The notes: generated by a model from the sequence alone, not told the origin. DNA of 64,000 nucleotides from Pseudovibrio brasiliensis (GCF_018282095.1 NZ_CP074126.1:2924501-2988500), one strand, 5' to 3'; positions 8,735-18,454 are shown, counted from the stretch's first letter. Numbers and translations: made by a program.

Positions 8735-9378
8735 GCCAGATCTCCGAGAAGTTACTCATTTAATTCTCAAGGTGATCTTTTAAGTTCACATGAAACCATA
8801 TCGCTCAATTTGCCTAAGAATCCAGTCGAAGTCTCTGATTAGGCAAGCAACAAGCACCAAAAGCACCGCATGACCTCTCATGCAGTGGGGAAGTTAAGTC
8901 CCCGGAGAACGGGGTGAGCAAGGCGAGCAGGCAGTGCCTGCGCATCGTAATAGGATAAGTTTCTTCGGCATTGGCTGCTCGCCTTGCCCGGGCGTTTTTG
9001 TATGAAACAAGATCTCCACCGAAAGGCATTGGGAGCAGGTGCCTACCCATCAGGATCAGCCCTCACTAAGCACGAGGCTTTGTTTGGAACCTCCCCCTCT
9101 GAGCAGTTGCTATCCTGAACAGTTTGACCTGTCCATGACAGCTGCAGCTGCCAGTGTAGACGCCCATCGGGTGACCAGCTTCCGCTTGGTCCCTGCACTA
9201 AAGACTTTCAAGGGGTGTTTCAACGGACCCGCCAGATGATGCGTTACTTCACCTGATAGCCCCGCCCAGCCCACGCCGCACTGACGGTCGGTCCGCCAGC
9301 TGCCCGTTTACGTGAACATGAGTTAAGTATGGGGCTGGCGAAACCAAGGGGAATAAGTTTTGTGTCGTTCAAGGTAAC
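8735..9378. other. Gene-poor interval, no convincing gene
   Basis: This 644-base stretch has two short open frames (8814-9050 minus, 9039-9239 plus). Neither has a good ribosome site or recognisable protein, and both are dense in Arg, Cys, Pro and Ser as frames over structured non-coding DNA tend to be. The left part contains several hairpins (see 8899-8997). The right part (9040-9360) is GC-rich; I checked it by eye against tmRNA, RNase P RNA and 4.5S RNA landmarks without a match. It may be a dispersed repeat or the remains of a transferred segment. Confidence 0.4.
8899..8997. repeat. Structured hairpin element (possible small RNA or dispersed repeat)
   Basis: Three nested or adjacent hairpins are visible: CCCCG/CGGGG with a GAGAA loop near 8900-8914; a 13-base perfect stem GCAAGGCGAGCAG (8918-8930) with CTGCTCGCCTTGC (8975-8987); and a small GGCAGTGCC hairpin inside its loop. 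The plus strand ends in GCCCGGGC, then G and five T, which looks like a terminator. The pattern suits either a plus-strand small RNA or a mobile palindromic repeat. Nothing identifies the family. Confidence 0.4.
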
Positions 9379-10296
9379 CTAAGGCGCCACCCGCTCAAGA
9401 AACGACGCCACAACGGGCCCCCAGATTTTAGGGCCCTCATCCCTCAGGAAGAGATCATGACCGTTCTCACCCTCAAGCGGTAATATGGCAAGCTCTTGCT
9501 CTGCATCACTTTCCGAGGTGTAAGCCTTGAAAAATGACCTGGCCAACATTGGGCTATAAAACTCCTCGTTCTCCGCATAAACCCAGAGTGTTGGCAGTGT
9601 TGTCCCAGCTCCAAACATTCTGAACCAGCGTTCACCCTGTTCCAAATCACGCGCGCTATAATCATCGATTGCCACTGCCCCCGGTGCGAAAGCAATGACA
9701 CCGCGAACACCTTTTGGAGCCCTCCGAGAAGCAGCTAGTACGCTGTTTCCACCCGCTGAAAATCCGAGGAGGATAACATTTTCAGCAACCACAAACGGTT
9801 GATCCTGAAAGTAACGCACTGAACTATTGATATCATGAACGCGTTCTTCAAGGACCTTTATCAAGCCAGCAGCATCCCCATCCGGCACCACAAAACGCTT
9901 GCCCTCCGAGCGTCCATATCCTCGGCGAATGACCACCGCGACAGCATATCCGCGTGCTAAAAACCACCTGATCGCAGCATCCGGACGGAAATCATAGGGA
10001 CCGTCATGAGGTGCGTTCCGAGCTGCACCATGAATAATGACAGTCAGAGGAAATGGCCCTTCCCCATCCGGCTTGAAAACGGTTGCCTCAAGCGTGATTG
10101 TCCCACTGCAGTCTTCCAACTCAACCGGCACACGCCAGACATGCATGTTCAGTTCACCAAGCGGCTCACTGATGCGCCCCACAGTTAGATAAGACGATTG
10201 CGCAAGAGAAACTTGCGCAGAAAACAGGAACAATAAAACAACGAAACTGGTAACGGAGCCCACGAAGGAATCCCGTTTATAGAGCTCATAAAACAT
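9379..10296 (-). CDS. Exported alpha/beta hydrolase (dienelactone hydrolase-like)
   Basis: A 305-residue alpha/beta-hydrolase with an N-terminal signal peptide (SFVVLLFLFSAQVSLAQ, cut near residue 33), so it should act outside the cytoplasm. The nucleophile elbow is GFSAGG (Ser180), the histidine is probably His280 in ENGHDLF, and an acid is likely among Glu242-Glu245 (YAENEEFYSP). The oxyanion-hole segment IIHGAAR (residues 87-93) is typical. Substrate unknown; esters or acyl-peptides are possible. It interrupts the T3SS region but its Sec-type signal argues against it being a T3SS effector. An inverted repeat lies 20 bases upstream. Confidence 0.8.
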   Translation of the reverse strand: MFYELYKRDSFVGSVTSFVVLLFLFSAQVSLAQSSYLTVGRISEPLGELNMHVWRVPVELEDCSGTITLEATVFKPDGEGPFPLTVIIHGAARNAPHDGPYDFRPDAAIRWFLARGYAVAVVIRRGYGRSEGKRFVVPDGDAAGLIKVLEERVHDINSSVRYFQDQPFVVAENVILLGFSAGGNSVLAASRRAPKGVRGVIAFAPGAVAIDDYSARDLEQGERWFRMFGAGTTLPTLWVYAENEEFYSPMLARSFFKAYTSESDAEQELAILPLEGENGHDLFLRDEGPKIWGPVVASFLERVAP

Positions 10297-10315
10297 CTCG
10301 CGCTCATTTGAATTA

Positions 10316-10343
10316 CATTTGCATTACAATAAAAATGCAAATG
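10316..10343. promoter_or_regulatory. Inverted repeat, likely operator of the hydrolase gene
   Basis: A perfect dyad CATTTGCAT (10316-10324), ten bases, ATGCAAATG (10335-10343), begins 19 bases upstream of the hydrolase start codon. Nine-base arms with a ten-base spacer fit a dimeric repressor site. No regulator gene adjoins it. Confidence 0.45.
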
Positions 10344-10451
10344 AAGCACGATTCTCGCACATCTGCAAGTTGCAAAATTCAGATTATGAAGGAAGCAAAA
10401 TGTGGAATGCAGCCCGCGTGCAAAGGCTTCAGCGAACATAAGCGGTAAAAT

Positions 10452-11585
10452 CTAGTTCGGCTTGTCTTCGCCCGTCTTTTTCTCATGCTCAAGATCGATC
10501 ACACCACGTTCAAGCGGTCCGTTGTAAAGGATGTCTTTGTTTTGATCGATCCAGACAAGGATCTCCGCAACCGCAGCAAACATATCCTGCGGAATAAGCT
10601 CTTCAATCTGCACTTCTGCATGCAGCATGCGGGCAAGTTTCACATTGGCAAAGATCGGCACACCAGCGGCCTCTGCTTCCGCACGCATTTTAAGCGCGGT
10701 CAGATCAAGCCCCTTGGCAACAACCAGCGGAACAGCAACTTCATCCGGGCGATAGGAGATCGCAACCGCATAGTGGGTCGGGTTCACAACCACCGCACTG
10801 GCTTTGCGTGTGTTCTCAAGATTATCACTCATCAGGATTTCCTGAGAAATCCGCTTCCGCTGACCTTTAATCTCAGGGCTGCCCTCAGACTCTTTATGTT
10901 CTCGCTTCACCTCTTCCTTGGTCATCTTCAGGCTCTTGATGTGCGTATGCTTCTGAAACATGAAGTCCAGGATCGCCACGCCCACAAACGCCAGAAACGA
11001 AATGCCAAGGATCAGTTTCATGATCGCACCACTGATGTTCGTGATGCAGGGAATACCGCAGGAGAGAGAGTTGATGTAAGCGCCAATGGCGTACTTAACG
11101 GTGAAGTAAAGCATGGTGCTGAGCAGAACGATTTTCAGGATCGATTTAAGAACCTGCACCACCTGCTTGAGCGAGAAAATACGCTTGAAGCCCTCTGCCG
11201 GACTGATCTTACTCAGCTTGGGCATGATGCTGTCGACAGCCCACAGGAAGCCAAACTGCACGAAGTTGCCGAAGATACCAGCCGCAATCGCAACACCGAT
11301 CAACGGCAGGACGATATCCATAAAAGTGGAGAAGACACCAAACACGCCCTCTCCGGCGGAAGAGGAGAAGTCGCGCCGAGTTGCCAGATCGGCAAGATCG
11401 TCCATCAACCCGACAAGCTTGGAAAAGTTCAGATCCCAGGAGAACCAGAGATAAGCAATCACCGAAAACAACGAGATCGTCGTCGTCACCTCGGTACTCT
11501 TCGCCACCTGCCCTTTCTCACGAGATTCACGTTCTCGTTTGGGGGTGGGGAGTTCGGTCTTTTCGCCGGAACTCTGCCCACTCAT
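10452..11585 (-). CDS. sctU: T3SS export switch protein SctU
   Basis: Export-apparatus protein of the YscU/SpaS/EscU/FlhB family, 377 residues. The N-terminal half carries four membrane segments (about 35-50, 85-115, 145-170, 185-210). The cytoplasmic half holds the self-cleaving NPTH motif at residues 268-271 (VVVNPTHYAVAISYRPDE). Cleavage between Asn and Pro switches export from rod and needle subunits to translocators and effectors. The tail is charged (HEKKTGEDKPN). It is last in the core operon and overlaps sctT by four bases. Confidence 0.97.
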   Translation of the reverse strand: MSGQSSGEKTELPTPKRERESREKGQVAKSTEVTTTISLFSVIAYLWFSWDLNFSKLVGLMDDLADLATRRDFSSSAGEGVFGVFSTFMDIVLPLIGVAIAAGIFGNFVQFGFLWAVDSIMPKLSKISPAEGFKRIFSLKQVVQVLKSILKIVLLSTMLYFTVKYAIGAYINSLSCGIPCITNISGAIMKLILGISFLAFVGVAILDFMFQKHTHIKSLKMTKEEVKREHKESEGSPEIKGQRKRISQEILMSDNLENTRKASAVVVNPTHYAVAISYRPDEVAVPLVVAKGLDLTALKMRAEAEAAGVPIFANVKLARMLHAEVQIEELIPQDMFAAVAEILVWIDQNKDILYNGPLERGVIDLEHEKKTGEDKPN

Positions 11586-12424
11586 GGACCGACCTCCAGC
11601 TTCTGATCCTGATAGATCTCCTGCCCCTTCTCAAAAATGCCGAACATCTCATCCGTAAACAGCTTCAGCTCAATCTGATGCTCCGCCGCTTCCGGCAGCA
11701 GGAAGGAGAGATAGAAGGTGAGCAGAATGACAGCCACGCCACTCTTGATCGGCATCGCCAGAATAAACACCTGAATTTGCGGATCAAACCGACTGATAAT
11801 CGCCAGCGCAAACTCTGAGAGGAACATCAGAATAACCAGCGGCGCCGCCATGATGAACATCAGGCGCATGGCATTATCAAAAATGGACAGGATCAACTCA
11901 GGAAACTCTTCCGGCAGCACAGGTACAAACTCAGTGACCGGAAAGATCATGTAAGAGTTGTAGACCAGCGTCAGAATGAAGAAGAAGCCCGGTGTCAGGA
12001 AGAGGTAAAGAATAAACGCACGGGAGAACAAGTCCCCGATCGGCGAGCTTTCATTGCCCAGCATCGGATCAATACTGGACGCAACAGCTGCACCGCGTTG
12101 GTTGTCGATCAACGTACCCGCAGATTGCACGGCCCACAGCAGACAGGAGATCGTGTAGCCAATCAGAAATCCGATGGCATACTCCTTGAAGAAGTAGACG
12201 ATAAACATCGAGCCGGTTGGCGAAAATCCGTCCACATACTGCAGGTTATAAGGGTAAAGCGGGATCGCAATCACCATGACAACCACGTTGCGCGCCATGC
12301 GCGACATGAGCGTGGCATTAAACAGCTGGGATGTCGCAAACACCGCAAAAATGCGCGGAAACGTCAGCAACAACACCAGAAATGCGTCACGATGGAGTGA
12401 GGTGATCTCCGCAATCAGGTTCAT
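11582..12424 (-). CDS. sctT: T3SS export apparatus protein SctT
   Basis: Inner-membrane export-gate component (YscT/SpaR/EscT/FliR family), 280 residues, almost all hydrophobic. It has the family segment around AVQSAGTLIDNQRGAAVASS (residues 104-123) and a following ESSPIGDLF. SctT joins SctR and SctS in the helical core complex that forms the export pore. It lies 5 bases after sctS and its stop overlaps the sctU start, so the three are translated together. Confidence 0.96.
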   Translation of the reverse strand: MNLIAEITSLHRDAFLVLLLTFPRIFAVFATSQLFNATLMSRMARNVVVMVIAIPLYPYNLQYVDGFSPTGSMFIVYFFKEYAIGFLIGYTISCLLWAVQSAGTLIDNQRGAAVASSIDPMLGNESSPIGDLFSRAFILYLFLTPGFFFILTLVYNSYMIFPVTEFVPVLPEEFPELILSIFDNAMRLMFIMAAPLVILMFLSEFALAIISRFDPQIQVFILAMPIKSGVAVILLTFYLSFLLPEAAEHQIELKLFTDEMFGIFEKGQEIYQDQKLEVGP

Positions 12425-12429
12425 CGGCG

Positions 12430-12699
12430 TTACCTGACCAGTGTCGGGAAGTCGTCAAACAAAGCCTGCGTGAAACCGATGGTCTCCGATCCAAGGAAGC
12501 TGGACATCATGAACAGCGTTAGCGCCACGGCAATAAGCTTCACACCAAACTGGATCGTCTGCTCCTGCATCTGTGTCAGTGCCTGCAACAAGGACACCGC
12601 TAGACCAACCAGCGAAGCCACAATAATTGGCGGCAGAGACAGCATCATCACAAGGATCATGGCCTCGGAAATGCGGTAGACGGCGTCTTCTGGTGACAT
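12430..12699 (-). CDS. sctS: T3SS export apparatus protein SctS
   Basis: Small export-gate protein of the YscS/SpaQ/EscS/FliQ family, 89 residues, with two membrane hairpin segments (residues 15-37 and 53-72) and the conserved LLQALTQMQEQTIQFGVKLI loop. Length matches the family. It starts 24 bases after sctR ends. Four copies normally pack against SctR in the export gate. Confidence 0.96.
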   Translation of the reverse strand: MSPEDAVYRISEAMILVMMLSLPPIIVASLVGLAVSLLQALTQMQEQTIQFGVKLIAVALTLFMMSSFLGSETIGFTQALFDDFPTLVR

Positions 12700-12723
12700 A
12701 AGCTACTCCTCTCACATTTCCGG

Positions 12724-13368
12724 TTAAACGTAGGTCTTGATGAGACCAAGGATCAGACGCGACCAGCCATCAACCGCCACAAACAAGAACAGTTTAAACG
12801 GCAGCGAAATGGTCAGCGGCGACACCATCATCATACCCATGGCGAGCAGGATGTTGGAGACCACAAGGTCAATCGCCAGGAACGGCAGATAAAGCAGGAA
12901 GCCAATCTCAAAGGCCTCTCGTAACTGAGAAACCGTGTAAGCAGGCAGCAGGATCGCAATGCTGTCCGCGCTCATGCTGTCAGCAACTTCCGCAGGCCAT
13001 AGCTGGCGGGAAGCTTCCAGAAAAAACGCCTTTTCCTTGCTGTCCGCATGCTTGGCCAAAAACTCTTCGAGCGGCCCTTTGGCAGCAACAAAGGTCGTCT
13101 TCATATCCTCCACCGTGGCGATGGAGTAGTTCCCCTTCTCCAAAATCTCGAAGGTCTGGAGGAAAACCGGCAGCATGATGTAGCCAGACAGAATAATCGC
13201 CAGAGCATTCAACGCCATGTTCGGCGGAATTTGCTGCACACCCAGCGCGTTACGCACCAGCAACAAAACCACTGAAAGCTTGATAAAGGACGTGGCAACA
13301 ATGGCCAGAAACGGGACAAGGGCCACGACCACAAGTGCCAATATGAGCGTGAATGGATCAGACGTCAT
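12724..13368 (-). CDS. sctR: T3SS export apparatus protein SctR
   Basis: Core export-gate protein of the YscR/SpaP/EscR/FliP family. Starting at the ATG at 13368 (MTSDPFTLILALVVVALVPF) it has 214 residues; the slightly longer frame begins with a TTG two codons earlier. Conserved family segments are VRNALGVQQIPPNMALNALA and the C-terminal LVVSNILLAMGMMMVSPLTI with SLPFKLFLFVAVDGW. Five copies form the pore shell. Gene order sctQ-R-S-T-U is the standard one. Confidence 0.97.
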   Translation of the reverse strand: MTSDPFTLILALVVVALVPFLAIVATSFIKLSVVLLLVRNALGVQQIPPNMALNALAIILSGYIMLPVFLQTFEILEKGNYSIATVEDMKTTFVAAKGPLEEFLAKHADSKEKAFFLEASRQLWPAEVADSMSADSIAILLPAYTVSQLREAFEIGFLLYLPFLAIDLVVSNILLAMGMMMVSPLTISLPFKLFLFVAVDGWSRLILGLIKTYV

Positions 13369-13439
13369 CAGCAAATCTCTGGTTGGGCACCTTCAAGGCG
13401 CCTCTGGTTTTCGTTGGCTTTGGCGTGACCTAAAGCAGC

Positions 13440-14492
13440 TTAAAGGCCTGCGCCCCGATCAGTTTTGGAAATGCGCAGCGCAACGCGCTCATCAATCTGC
13501 ACCAGATGCCCCTTGGCAATCCGCTTGCCCGCAGCACGCACATAAACAGGAATCTCTTCATTGAGTGCAGGCACATCAATGTTCACCAGCGTTCCAGCTG
13601 CCCAGCTCTCAAGCTCAGCAATGGAGATCTCACGCTCCGCCACCTCAAAACGCACCGGCACGCTCATCTGGGAAAGATCAATGGACCCGATCCCTTCCGC
13701 ACCTGCTTCTGCAGTTTGCTCTGCATTCACCTGTTCGGTTAACTCACTCATACCATTTACACTTTCAATTCGTTCGCAGCCCCATCCCTGCTCCACCAGC
13801 ACCAGGTGATGGCGGCTAAGCGGCCCGTCTACCGTGATGCGTTGCCCAAGAGCGGGTGCATCCAGAACAACAAGATCTCCGCTGCGCAGATTGGCAACAT
13901 CCGCACTCGGCAAAGCCGCTTCGCAAAGGGTCAGGCTGATGGAGGTGTTCAGCTGCTCACGAACAGCACGCCACGCAGGCTGAGCTGTCAGCGGCAAACC
14001 ACCCAGCAAACTGGAAAGCGCATCCGGCCTCACACCAATTTTCGCCAGAACAGCAGGCCCGCCAATCTCGCCATACCGAACCGAAAACCAGCTCAGCTGC
14101 TCCAACTCACCAACAGACAAAAGCGCAGAAACGGGTTGGAACGGCAGCTCGGTCTGAACCTTGGTGAAGTCCGCAGGCAGCTCATTGCGCAGGTTGGAAA
14201 CAATGCCCTCAATCAGTGCATCACGCAGCCCGGCATCCAGCTCCAGAACATCCGCATAAGCCAGCGGTACACTCAGCTGAGCTTCAAACGGGAAATCTTC
14301 CAGAACAAGCACGGCAGTCGCACCGGTATCCCCACGCAGCATGCAGCCTTGCGCCAAAGAGGAAGGTGCATCGCTCACCTGAAAGTTCAACGTGTGTGTG
14401 CTCTCAATTGTAATGTCCTGCTCCGCATAGCTAAGCGCGGCATTCCAATAGTCGAGCGGATCTGTTTTTGTTTGATAATTCAATGCATTCAT
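13440..14492 (-). CDS. sctQ: T3SS cytoplasmic sorting-platform protein SctQ
   Basis: Sorting-platform (C-ring-like) protein of the YscQ/SpaO/HrcQ family, 350 residues. The diagnostic SpoA/FliN domain is at about 272-345 (VPVRFEVAEREISIAELESW, then GKRIAKGHLVQIDERVALRI). A second, weaker SpoA-like region occupies residues 180-235. Some family members also make a short C-terminal form from an internal start; an in-frame ATG lies in the right place (residue 245, MSELTEQ), but its ribosome site is weak. Its ATG overlaps the sctP stop by four bases; 71 bases separate it from sctR. Confidence 0.92.
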   Translation of the reverse strand: MNALNYQTKTDPLDYWNAALSYAEQDITIESTHTLNFQVSDAPSSLAQGCMLRGDTGATAVLVLEDFPFEAQLSVPLAYADVLELDAGLRDALIEGIVSNLRNELPADFTKVQTELPFQPVSALLSVGELEQLSWFSVRYGEIGGPAVLAKIGVRPDALSSLLGGLPLTAQPAWRAVREQLNTSISLTLCEAALPSADVANLRSGDLVVLDAPALGQRITVDGPLSRHHLVLVEQGWGCERIESVNGMSELTEQVNAEQTAEAGAEGIGSIDLSQMSVPVRFEVAEREISIAELESWAAGTLVNIDVPALNEEIPVYVRAAGKRIAKGHLVQIDERVALRISKTDRGAGL

Positions 14493-15238
14493 GACGTGGT
14501 GCTGTTCCCCGCAAAGATTGAGGAAAGCCCCATCATGGAAGAAGAACCGGCATCAACACTCTCAATCTCCTGCTGTTCCAGTCGATCAAGAATACGGATT
14601 TTCCGGTCAGGAAAACGCTGCTGCAACGTGCTCATAAGCCCTTGCGCGGCGGCCTGAACCTCACCAGCAATCCGGTCGCCAGTGACACGTTCTAGCACAA
14701 CAGCAAGTCCACCTTGCGTAGACATCACCTTCAAACCAGCGAGACCAAAACGGTTGGAATCAAGTGAGAGGCTCAAAACGCGGCCATCGCTCTTATCCGC
14801 CATGGCTTCCGCCCGCATAGCCTGTTCAATCTGGTTCGCAATCGCCGTCATCGCCTTATCAACGCGCGCTTCCGTCGAGGTCTGACGCACGGAGCTGAAC
14901 AGCTCAGAAGGGTTGGAGACGGAGATACTACGGGCTTCAGCAGGATCAGAAGCAGCTAACAATCGCGCATGGCTTAGGTCCAGCGGGTCAGTCTGCCCTT
15001 GCTGCGATCCTTCACCTTCGTCCTGCATAGCGTCTTTGGCAAGAACCGGAACGGACTTACCCTCAGCAGTGCGCAGCTGTTCCTGAAACAGGCTGACATC
15101 ATGGCGGTTAAGCCCGTCAGAGAACCTGTTACCCTGCTGCTTACCGGCCATTTTGCCGTGTTCTCGCGGCTGCTTGCCACGGATACTTTCAAGATTTTGC
15201 TGCTGCTCAAGAGGCTGCGAACCCTGAGAAACCTTCAT
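14489..15238 (-). CDS. sctP: Probable T3SS needle-length regulator SctP
   Basis: A 249-residue hydrophilic protein in the position of YscP/SpaN/InvJ, between sctO and sctQ. Residues 1-120 are Gln-, Glu- and Ser-rich and look extended, as expected of a ruler region. Residues 120-225 (DKAMTAIANQIEQAMRAEAM, then VLSLSLDSNRFGLAGLKVMS) look folded and resemble the T3S4/FliK-type C-terminal domain that contacts SctU at the substrate switch. Sequence conservation in this family is low, so synteny carries much of the call. It overlaps both neighbours by four bases. Confidence 0.75.
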   Translation of the reverse strand: MKVSQGSQPLEQQQNLESIRGKQPREHGKMAGKQQGNRFSDGLNRHDVSLFQEQLRTAEGKSVPVLAKDAMQDEGEGSQQGQTDPLDLSHARLLAASDPAEARSISVSNPSELFSSVRQTSTEARVDKAMTAIANQIEQAMRAEAMADKSDGRVLSLSLDSNRFGLAGLKVMSTQGGLAVVLERVTGDRIAGEVQAAAQGLMSTLQQRFPDRKIRILDRLEQQEIESVDAGSSSMMGLSSIFAGNSTTS

Positions 15239-15714
15239 ACTTCCACTTGCCTTCGCCCGGAAAACTGCTCCTCGATCTCCTGCTCCTCCGCAGCCTCCAT
15301 TAAGGCATTGGCTTCACTCCGAAGATCATCCGCAACCTTTCCATACTTATCTTTGATGCGAAGTGCTTTTTGATACTCAAGGCGGGCGGCATCCGCATTT
15401 TTAAGTGCGCGATCATAAACATAGGCCGCGCGTTCCGCTGCGTCCTCCAGCTTTTTCACCGCGTTTTCAAGAATCTGCGCCTGCTCTTTCACTTTATCGA
15501 GATCATCGGTTGAGATGACCTTCTTGATGATTTCCTCATAAAGCGCGTCTTGCTTGGCAGGCAGAGCGGCGCGTTCATCCGCAGCCGTCTTGCGCTTCTG
15601 TTCCAGCTGCTCTTTGGCGCGCCGGACCTTCTCCAGCTCAGCATTCAGTTCACGCTGAGCCTTTTGCTCCTTAAGTGTCTTGACCAGATGCAGCTTTTTT
15701 ATCTGGTTGATCAC
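15235..15714 (-). CDS. sctO: T3SS central stalk protein SctO
   Basis: A 159-residue, highly charged protein predicted to be one long helical hairpin ([40 protein letters not shown]), the hallmark of YscO/SpaM/FliJ. It acts as the stalk linking the SctN ATPase ring to the SctV gate. It begins with a GTG whose bases overlap the sctN stop (GTGA). The position right after sctN matches other systems. Confidence 0.88.
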   Translation of the reverse strand: MINQIKKLHLVKTLKEQKAQRELNAELEKVRRAKEQLEQKRKTAADERAALPAKQDALYEEIIKKVISTDDLDKVKEQAQILENAVKKLEDAAERAAYVYDRALKNADAARLEYQKALRIKDKYGKVADDLRSEANALMEAAEEQEIEEQFSGRRQVEV

Positions 15715-17087
15715 GCAACTGTGCTCTTCAGCTTGCCAAGGGCAACATCAAACCCGTCAAACTCATCCGTGCGCTGCTGCAAGAACTCCTTGATCGGTTT
15801 GTTCTTGGCAATCGCCAGATCAGCCTCTGAATCTGCCCCCTTCTGATACTCACCAATCTGCACCAGCAGCTCAACTTCCTCATACTTTGCCAGCAAGGAG
15901 TTCACTTTGCCGGACATCTCACGATGTTCAGGGGAAGTTACTGCCGTCATCACACGGCTTTTGGAGTTCAGAATATCAATGGCCGGATAATGGTTGGCAG
16001 CAGCCAGCTTGCGCGACAGCACGATGTGCCCATCCAGAATGGACCGCGTTTCATCAGAAACCGGCTCATTCATATCATCACCTTCCATGAGCACCGTATA
16101 GAACGCGGTGATTGAACCCTTATCATTCATGCCAGCCCGCTCCATCAGGCGCGGCAGCGTGGCAAACACAGAGGGCGGGAAACCGCGACGGGTTGGCGGC
16201 TCGCCAACAGCAAGACCGATCTCACGTTGAGCACGGGCAAAACGGGTCACAGAATCCATAAGCAGCAGCACACGCTTGCCCTGATCACGGAAGTACTCCG
16301 CAATCGAAGTCGCAACAAACGCAGCTTTAGACCGCTCCAAAGAACTCTTGTCTGACGTCGCAACCACAACAACAGACTTCTTCATGCCCTCAGGTCCAAG
16401 ATCATGCTCAATGAACTCGCGCACCTCACGGCCACGCTCACCAATCAACGCCAGCACGGTCACATCGACTGCTGCGCCTTTCACCAGCATCGCCATCAGC
16501 GTGGACTTACCGCCACCAGCCGACGCAAAGATGCCCATACGCTGACCTTCACCAGTGGTGAGCATACCGTCGATGGCACGCACACCCATTGGCAAAGGTT
16601 TGTCGATGATCTGACGCTGCATTGGATCAGGCGGATCCTGATTAACCGGATAGTGGGTTTCAGGCACGAACTCCTGATCAACCCCATCAATGAAGTTGCC
16701 CATGCCGTCCAGCACGCGGCCCAGCAGACCCTCACCTACAGCAACGGTTTGCACGTGCCCGGTTGGACGGACCTCGGTATCAGGCCCGACACCATAAAGC
16801 TCACCAATTGGAGACAGCAGTGCTTCATCATCATGAAACCCAACCACTTCGGCCATGAGCCTGCGACCGGTAGAGCGGGTGTAAAGCTCTGCAATCTCGC
16901 CAATTTCCACCTTGGGCACGACTGCATGGATGAGCGTACCCACCACTTTGCGCACCCGGCCTGTTAGCGGATAGGGCTCCACATCTGTTGAGGCTTTGAC
17001 CAATGCACGACCGAGCCCCGGCAACCGGGTTCCGATCTGCTTGCTGCGCTCTTCAACATGCTCTGCAGGTTCAATGATGGAGGCCAT
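15711..17087 (-). CDS. sctN: T3SS ATPase SctN
   Basis: Hexameric ATPase at the cytoplasmic face of the injectisome (YscN/InvC/EscN family); it strips chaperones and helps unfold substrates. The 458 residues contain the Walker [11 protein letters not shown] (187-196), the GERGREV loop, a Walker B ([20 protein letters not shown]) and a C-terminal DEFDGFD region. The conserved opening [15 protein letters not shown] is typical. It overlaps sctL by one base (TAATG) and sctO by four. Confidence 0.98.
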   Translation of the reverse strand: MASIIEPAEHVEERSKQIGTRLPGLGRALVKASTDVEPYPLTGRVRKVVGTLIHAVVPKVEIGEIAELYTRSTGRRLMAEVVGFHDDEALLSPIGELYGVGPDTEVRPTGHVQTVAVGEGLLGRVLDGMGNFIDGVDQEFVPETHYPVNQDPPDPMQRQIIDKPLPMGVRAIDGMLTTGEGQRMGIFASAGGGKSTLMAMLVKGAAVDVTVLALIGERGREVREFIEHDLGPEGMKKSVVVVATSDKSSLERSKAAFVATSIAEYFRDQGKRVLLLMDSVTRFARAQREIGLAVGEPPTRRGFPPSVFATLPRLMERAGMNDKGSITAFYTVLMEGDDMNEPVSDETRSILDGHIVLSRKLAAANHYPAIDILNSKSRVMTAVTSPEHREMSGKVNSLLAKYEEVELLVQIGEYQKGADSEADLAIAKNKPIKEFLQQRTDEFDGFDVALGKLKSTVA

Positions 17088-17734
17088 TATCCCTCCGCAA
17101 GCTTATTGGAAGAGGCTTGACCAGACGACGTTCTGCGCAGGATCTCTTCAATCTCTTCCAGTCGAACCTGCAGGTTGCCATCTACACGGCCAACAGGTGC
17201 ATCCAGCACAATATGCGCACCTTGCAGCTCGCCATCCTCAACGATCTCAAGAAACTCAATCTGCTTGAAACCATCGGTGATCGCACGGGTCATCGCCGTT
17301 GCCTTGGCGTACATCTCCGGTGCCACATGCAAGCGAACACGCTTTTCAGCACGCAAGGACTTCAGCATGCTGCGCGCCATCAAGCGTACGCGCTCCGCAT
17401 CATCAAACTCATCCAGCAACCGACGCAGCAGAGTAATGGTGACGGTGACAACATCATGCTCCACCTCACGCAGGCGCGTATCCAGCAAAGCTTGCTCCGC
17501 TATAATACGTTCACACGCCTCCGACTGCGCTTTGCGAACGCCGTCTTCATATCCCTGCTTTTTCTGCTCTTCATAAACACGCGTCGCATCCTGCAGAATT
17601 TCCTCTGCCCTGCGCTGCGCTGTTGCGATGATCTGATCAGCCGTTTCAACAGAAGCGAACTCAGCTTCCTTGATGATGTGAGTGCCTGGCGTCAGCTGAG
17701 CGCCCAGCTCTTTCAGTCTATAAATGCTCGCCAT
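17087..17734 (-). CDS. sctL: T3SS stator protein SctL
   Basis: ATPase-regulating stator of the YscL/OrgB/FliH family, 215 residues. The N-terminal part holds a long coiled-coil ([20 protein letters not shown]) and the C-terminal domain a mixed fold resembling the V/A-type ATPase peripheral stalk ([40 protein letters not shown]). SctL dimers tie SctN to the SctQ platform. It overlaps sctK by 22 bases and the sctN start by one, implying translational coupling. Confidence 0.92.
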   Translation of the reverse strand: MASIYRLKELGAQLTPGTHIIKEAEFASVETADQIIATAQRRAEEILQDATRVYEEQKKQGYEDGVRKAQSEACERIIAEQALLDTRLREVEHDVVTVTITLLRRLLDEFDDAERVRLMARSMLKSLRAEKRVRLHVAPEMYAKATAMTRAITDGFKQIEFLEIVEDGELQGAHIVLDAPVGRVDGNLQVRLEEIEEILRRTSSGQASSNKLAEG

Positions 17735-18441
17735 TGTGGCAATCTCCGACGCAAATACTGGACAAAATGCTCTTGCTGCTCTGCTCGCATCACCTGCAAG
17801 CGAGCGCTGAGTTTCTCATTAAGCTCATTGGAAAAACGTAGCCGCACCAACGGTTCAAGCTTCTCATCAACCGCACTGACAAAAGCTAGGATACCTTCAG
17901 CACCAATCAAAGTGAGAGCCTGCAAAGCCTCTTCATCACTGCCGCTACACAGCTGATCAAACGCAACATCTTCTTCAGCCGAATATCCAAGAGTGCCGAA
18001 GAAAAACGCCACATCACGGATGGCGATATCAAACACATCCTCACCGAACAGCGCTTCCATCCGTTGACAATGGCTCTTGAGCACAAGGCGCCCGATCATG
18101 TCATGAACGCGGGCAATCGCGATGATGCGCAGCACGCCGCCAAAATCCTCAGCTCCCAGACTGCACAGCATCAACGCCAGTCGCGCCTGATCAGAACCAG
18201 AAAGTTTGTCAGTTGCAGCAACATCAACAGCAAGGCCATTGAGCCCAAGCAAACGTGATACATGTGTGTTTAAGGGGCGGCGGAAATCATCATGCCCGGA
18301 AAGGCCACGCAACACGCCAAGCTCCAATCCGGTTTCAGCCAGATGGTCATCATGCGCAAAGGCGAGAGGGTTCAGCAAAGATGCAGCAAGTCTGGCCTGT
18401 AAAGGCCAGACTGCAGAGTGATGTGGAGTGCCCGTCATCAT
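17713..18441 (-). CDS. sctK: T3SS sorting-platform adaptor SctK
   Basis: A 242-residue cytoplasmic protein lying between sctJ and sctL, the usual place of YscK/MxiK/NolU. The family is poorly conserved; visible support is the length, mixed helical content and a C-terminal charged helix (QVMRAEQQEHFVQYLRRRLP). SctK caps the sorting-platform pods and contacts SctD. AGGGTAGGG precedes the ATG at 18441. Assignment rests mainly on order. Confidence 0.78.
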   Translation of the reverse strand: MMTGTPHHSAVWPLQARLAASLLNPLAFAHDDHLAETGLELGVLRGLSGHDDFRRPLNTHVSRLLGLNGLAVDVAATDKLSGSDQARLALMLCSLGAEDFGGVLRIIAIARVHDMIGRLVLKSHCQRMEALFGEDVFDIAIRDVAFFFGTLGYSAEEDVAFDQLCSGSDEEALQALTLIGAEGILAFVSAVDEKLEPLVRLRFSNELNEKLSARLQVMRAEQQEHFVQYLRRRLPQWRAFID

Positions 18442-18454
18442 GCCCTACCCTGCA

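Noticed and set aside
8814-9239. Two small open frames in the gene-poor gap.
   Set aside because: They overlap hairpins, lack ribosome sites and look like translated structured DNA.
9040-9360. Possible tmRNA, RNase P RNA or 4.5S RNA.
   Set aside because: No tag-encoding sequence, no RNase P core and no SRP tetraloop motif was found on either strand.
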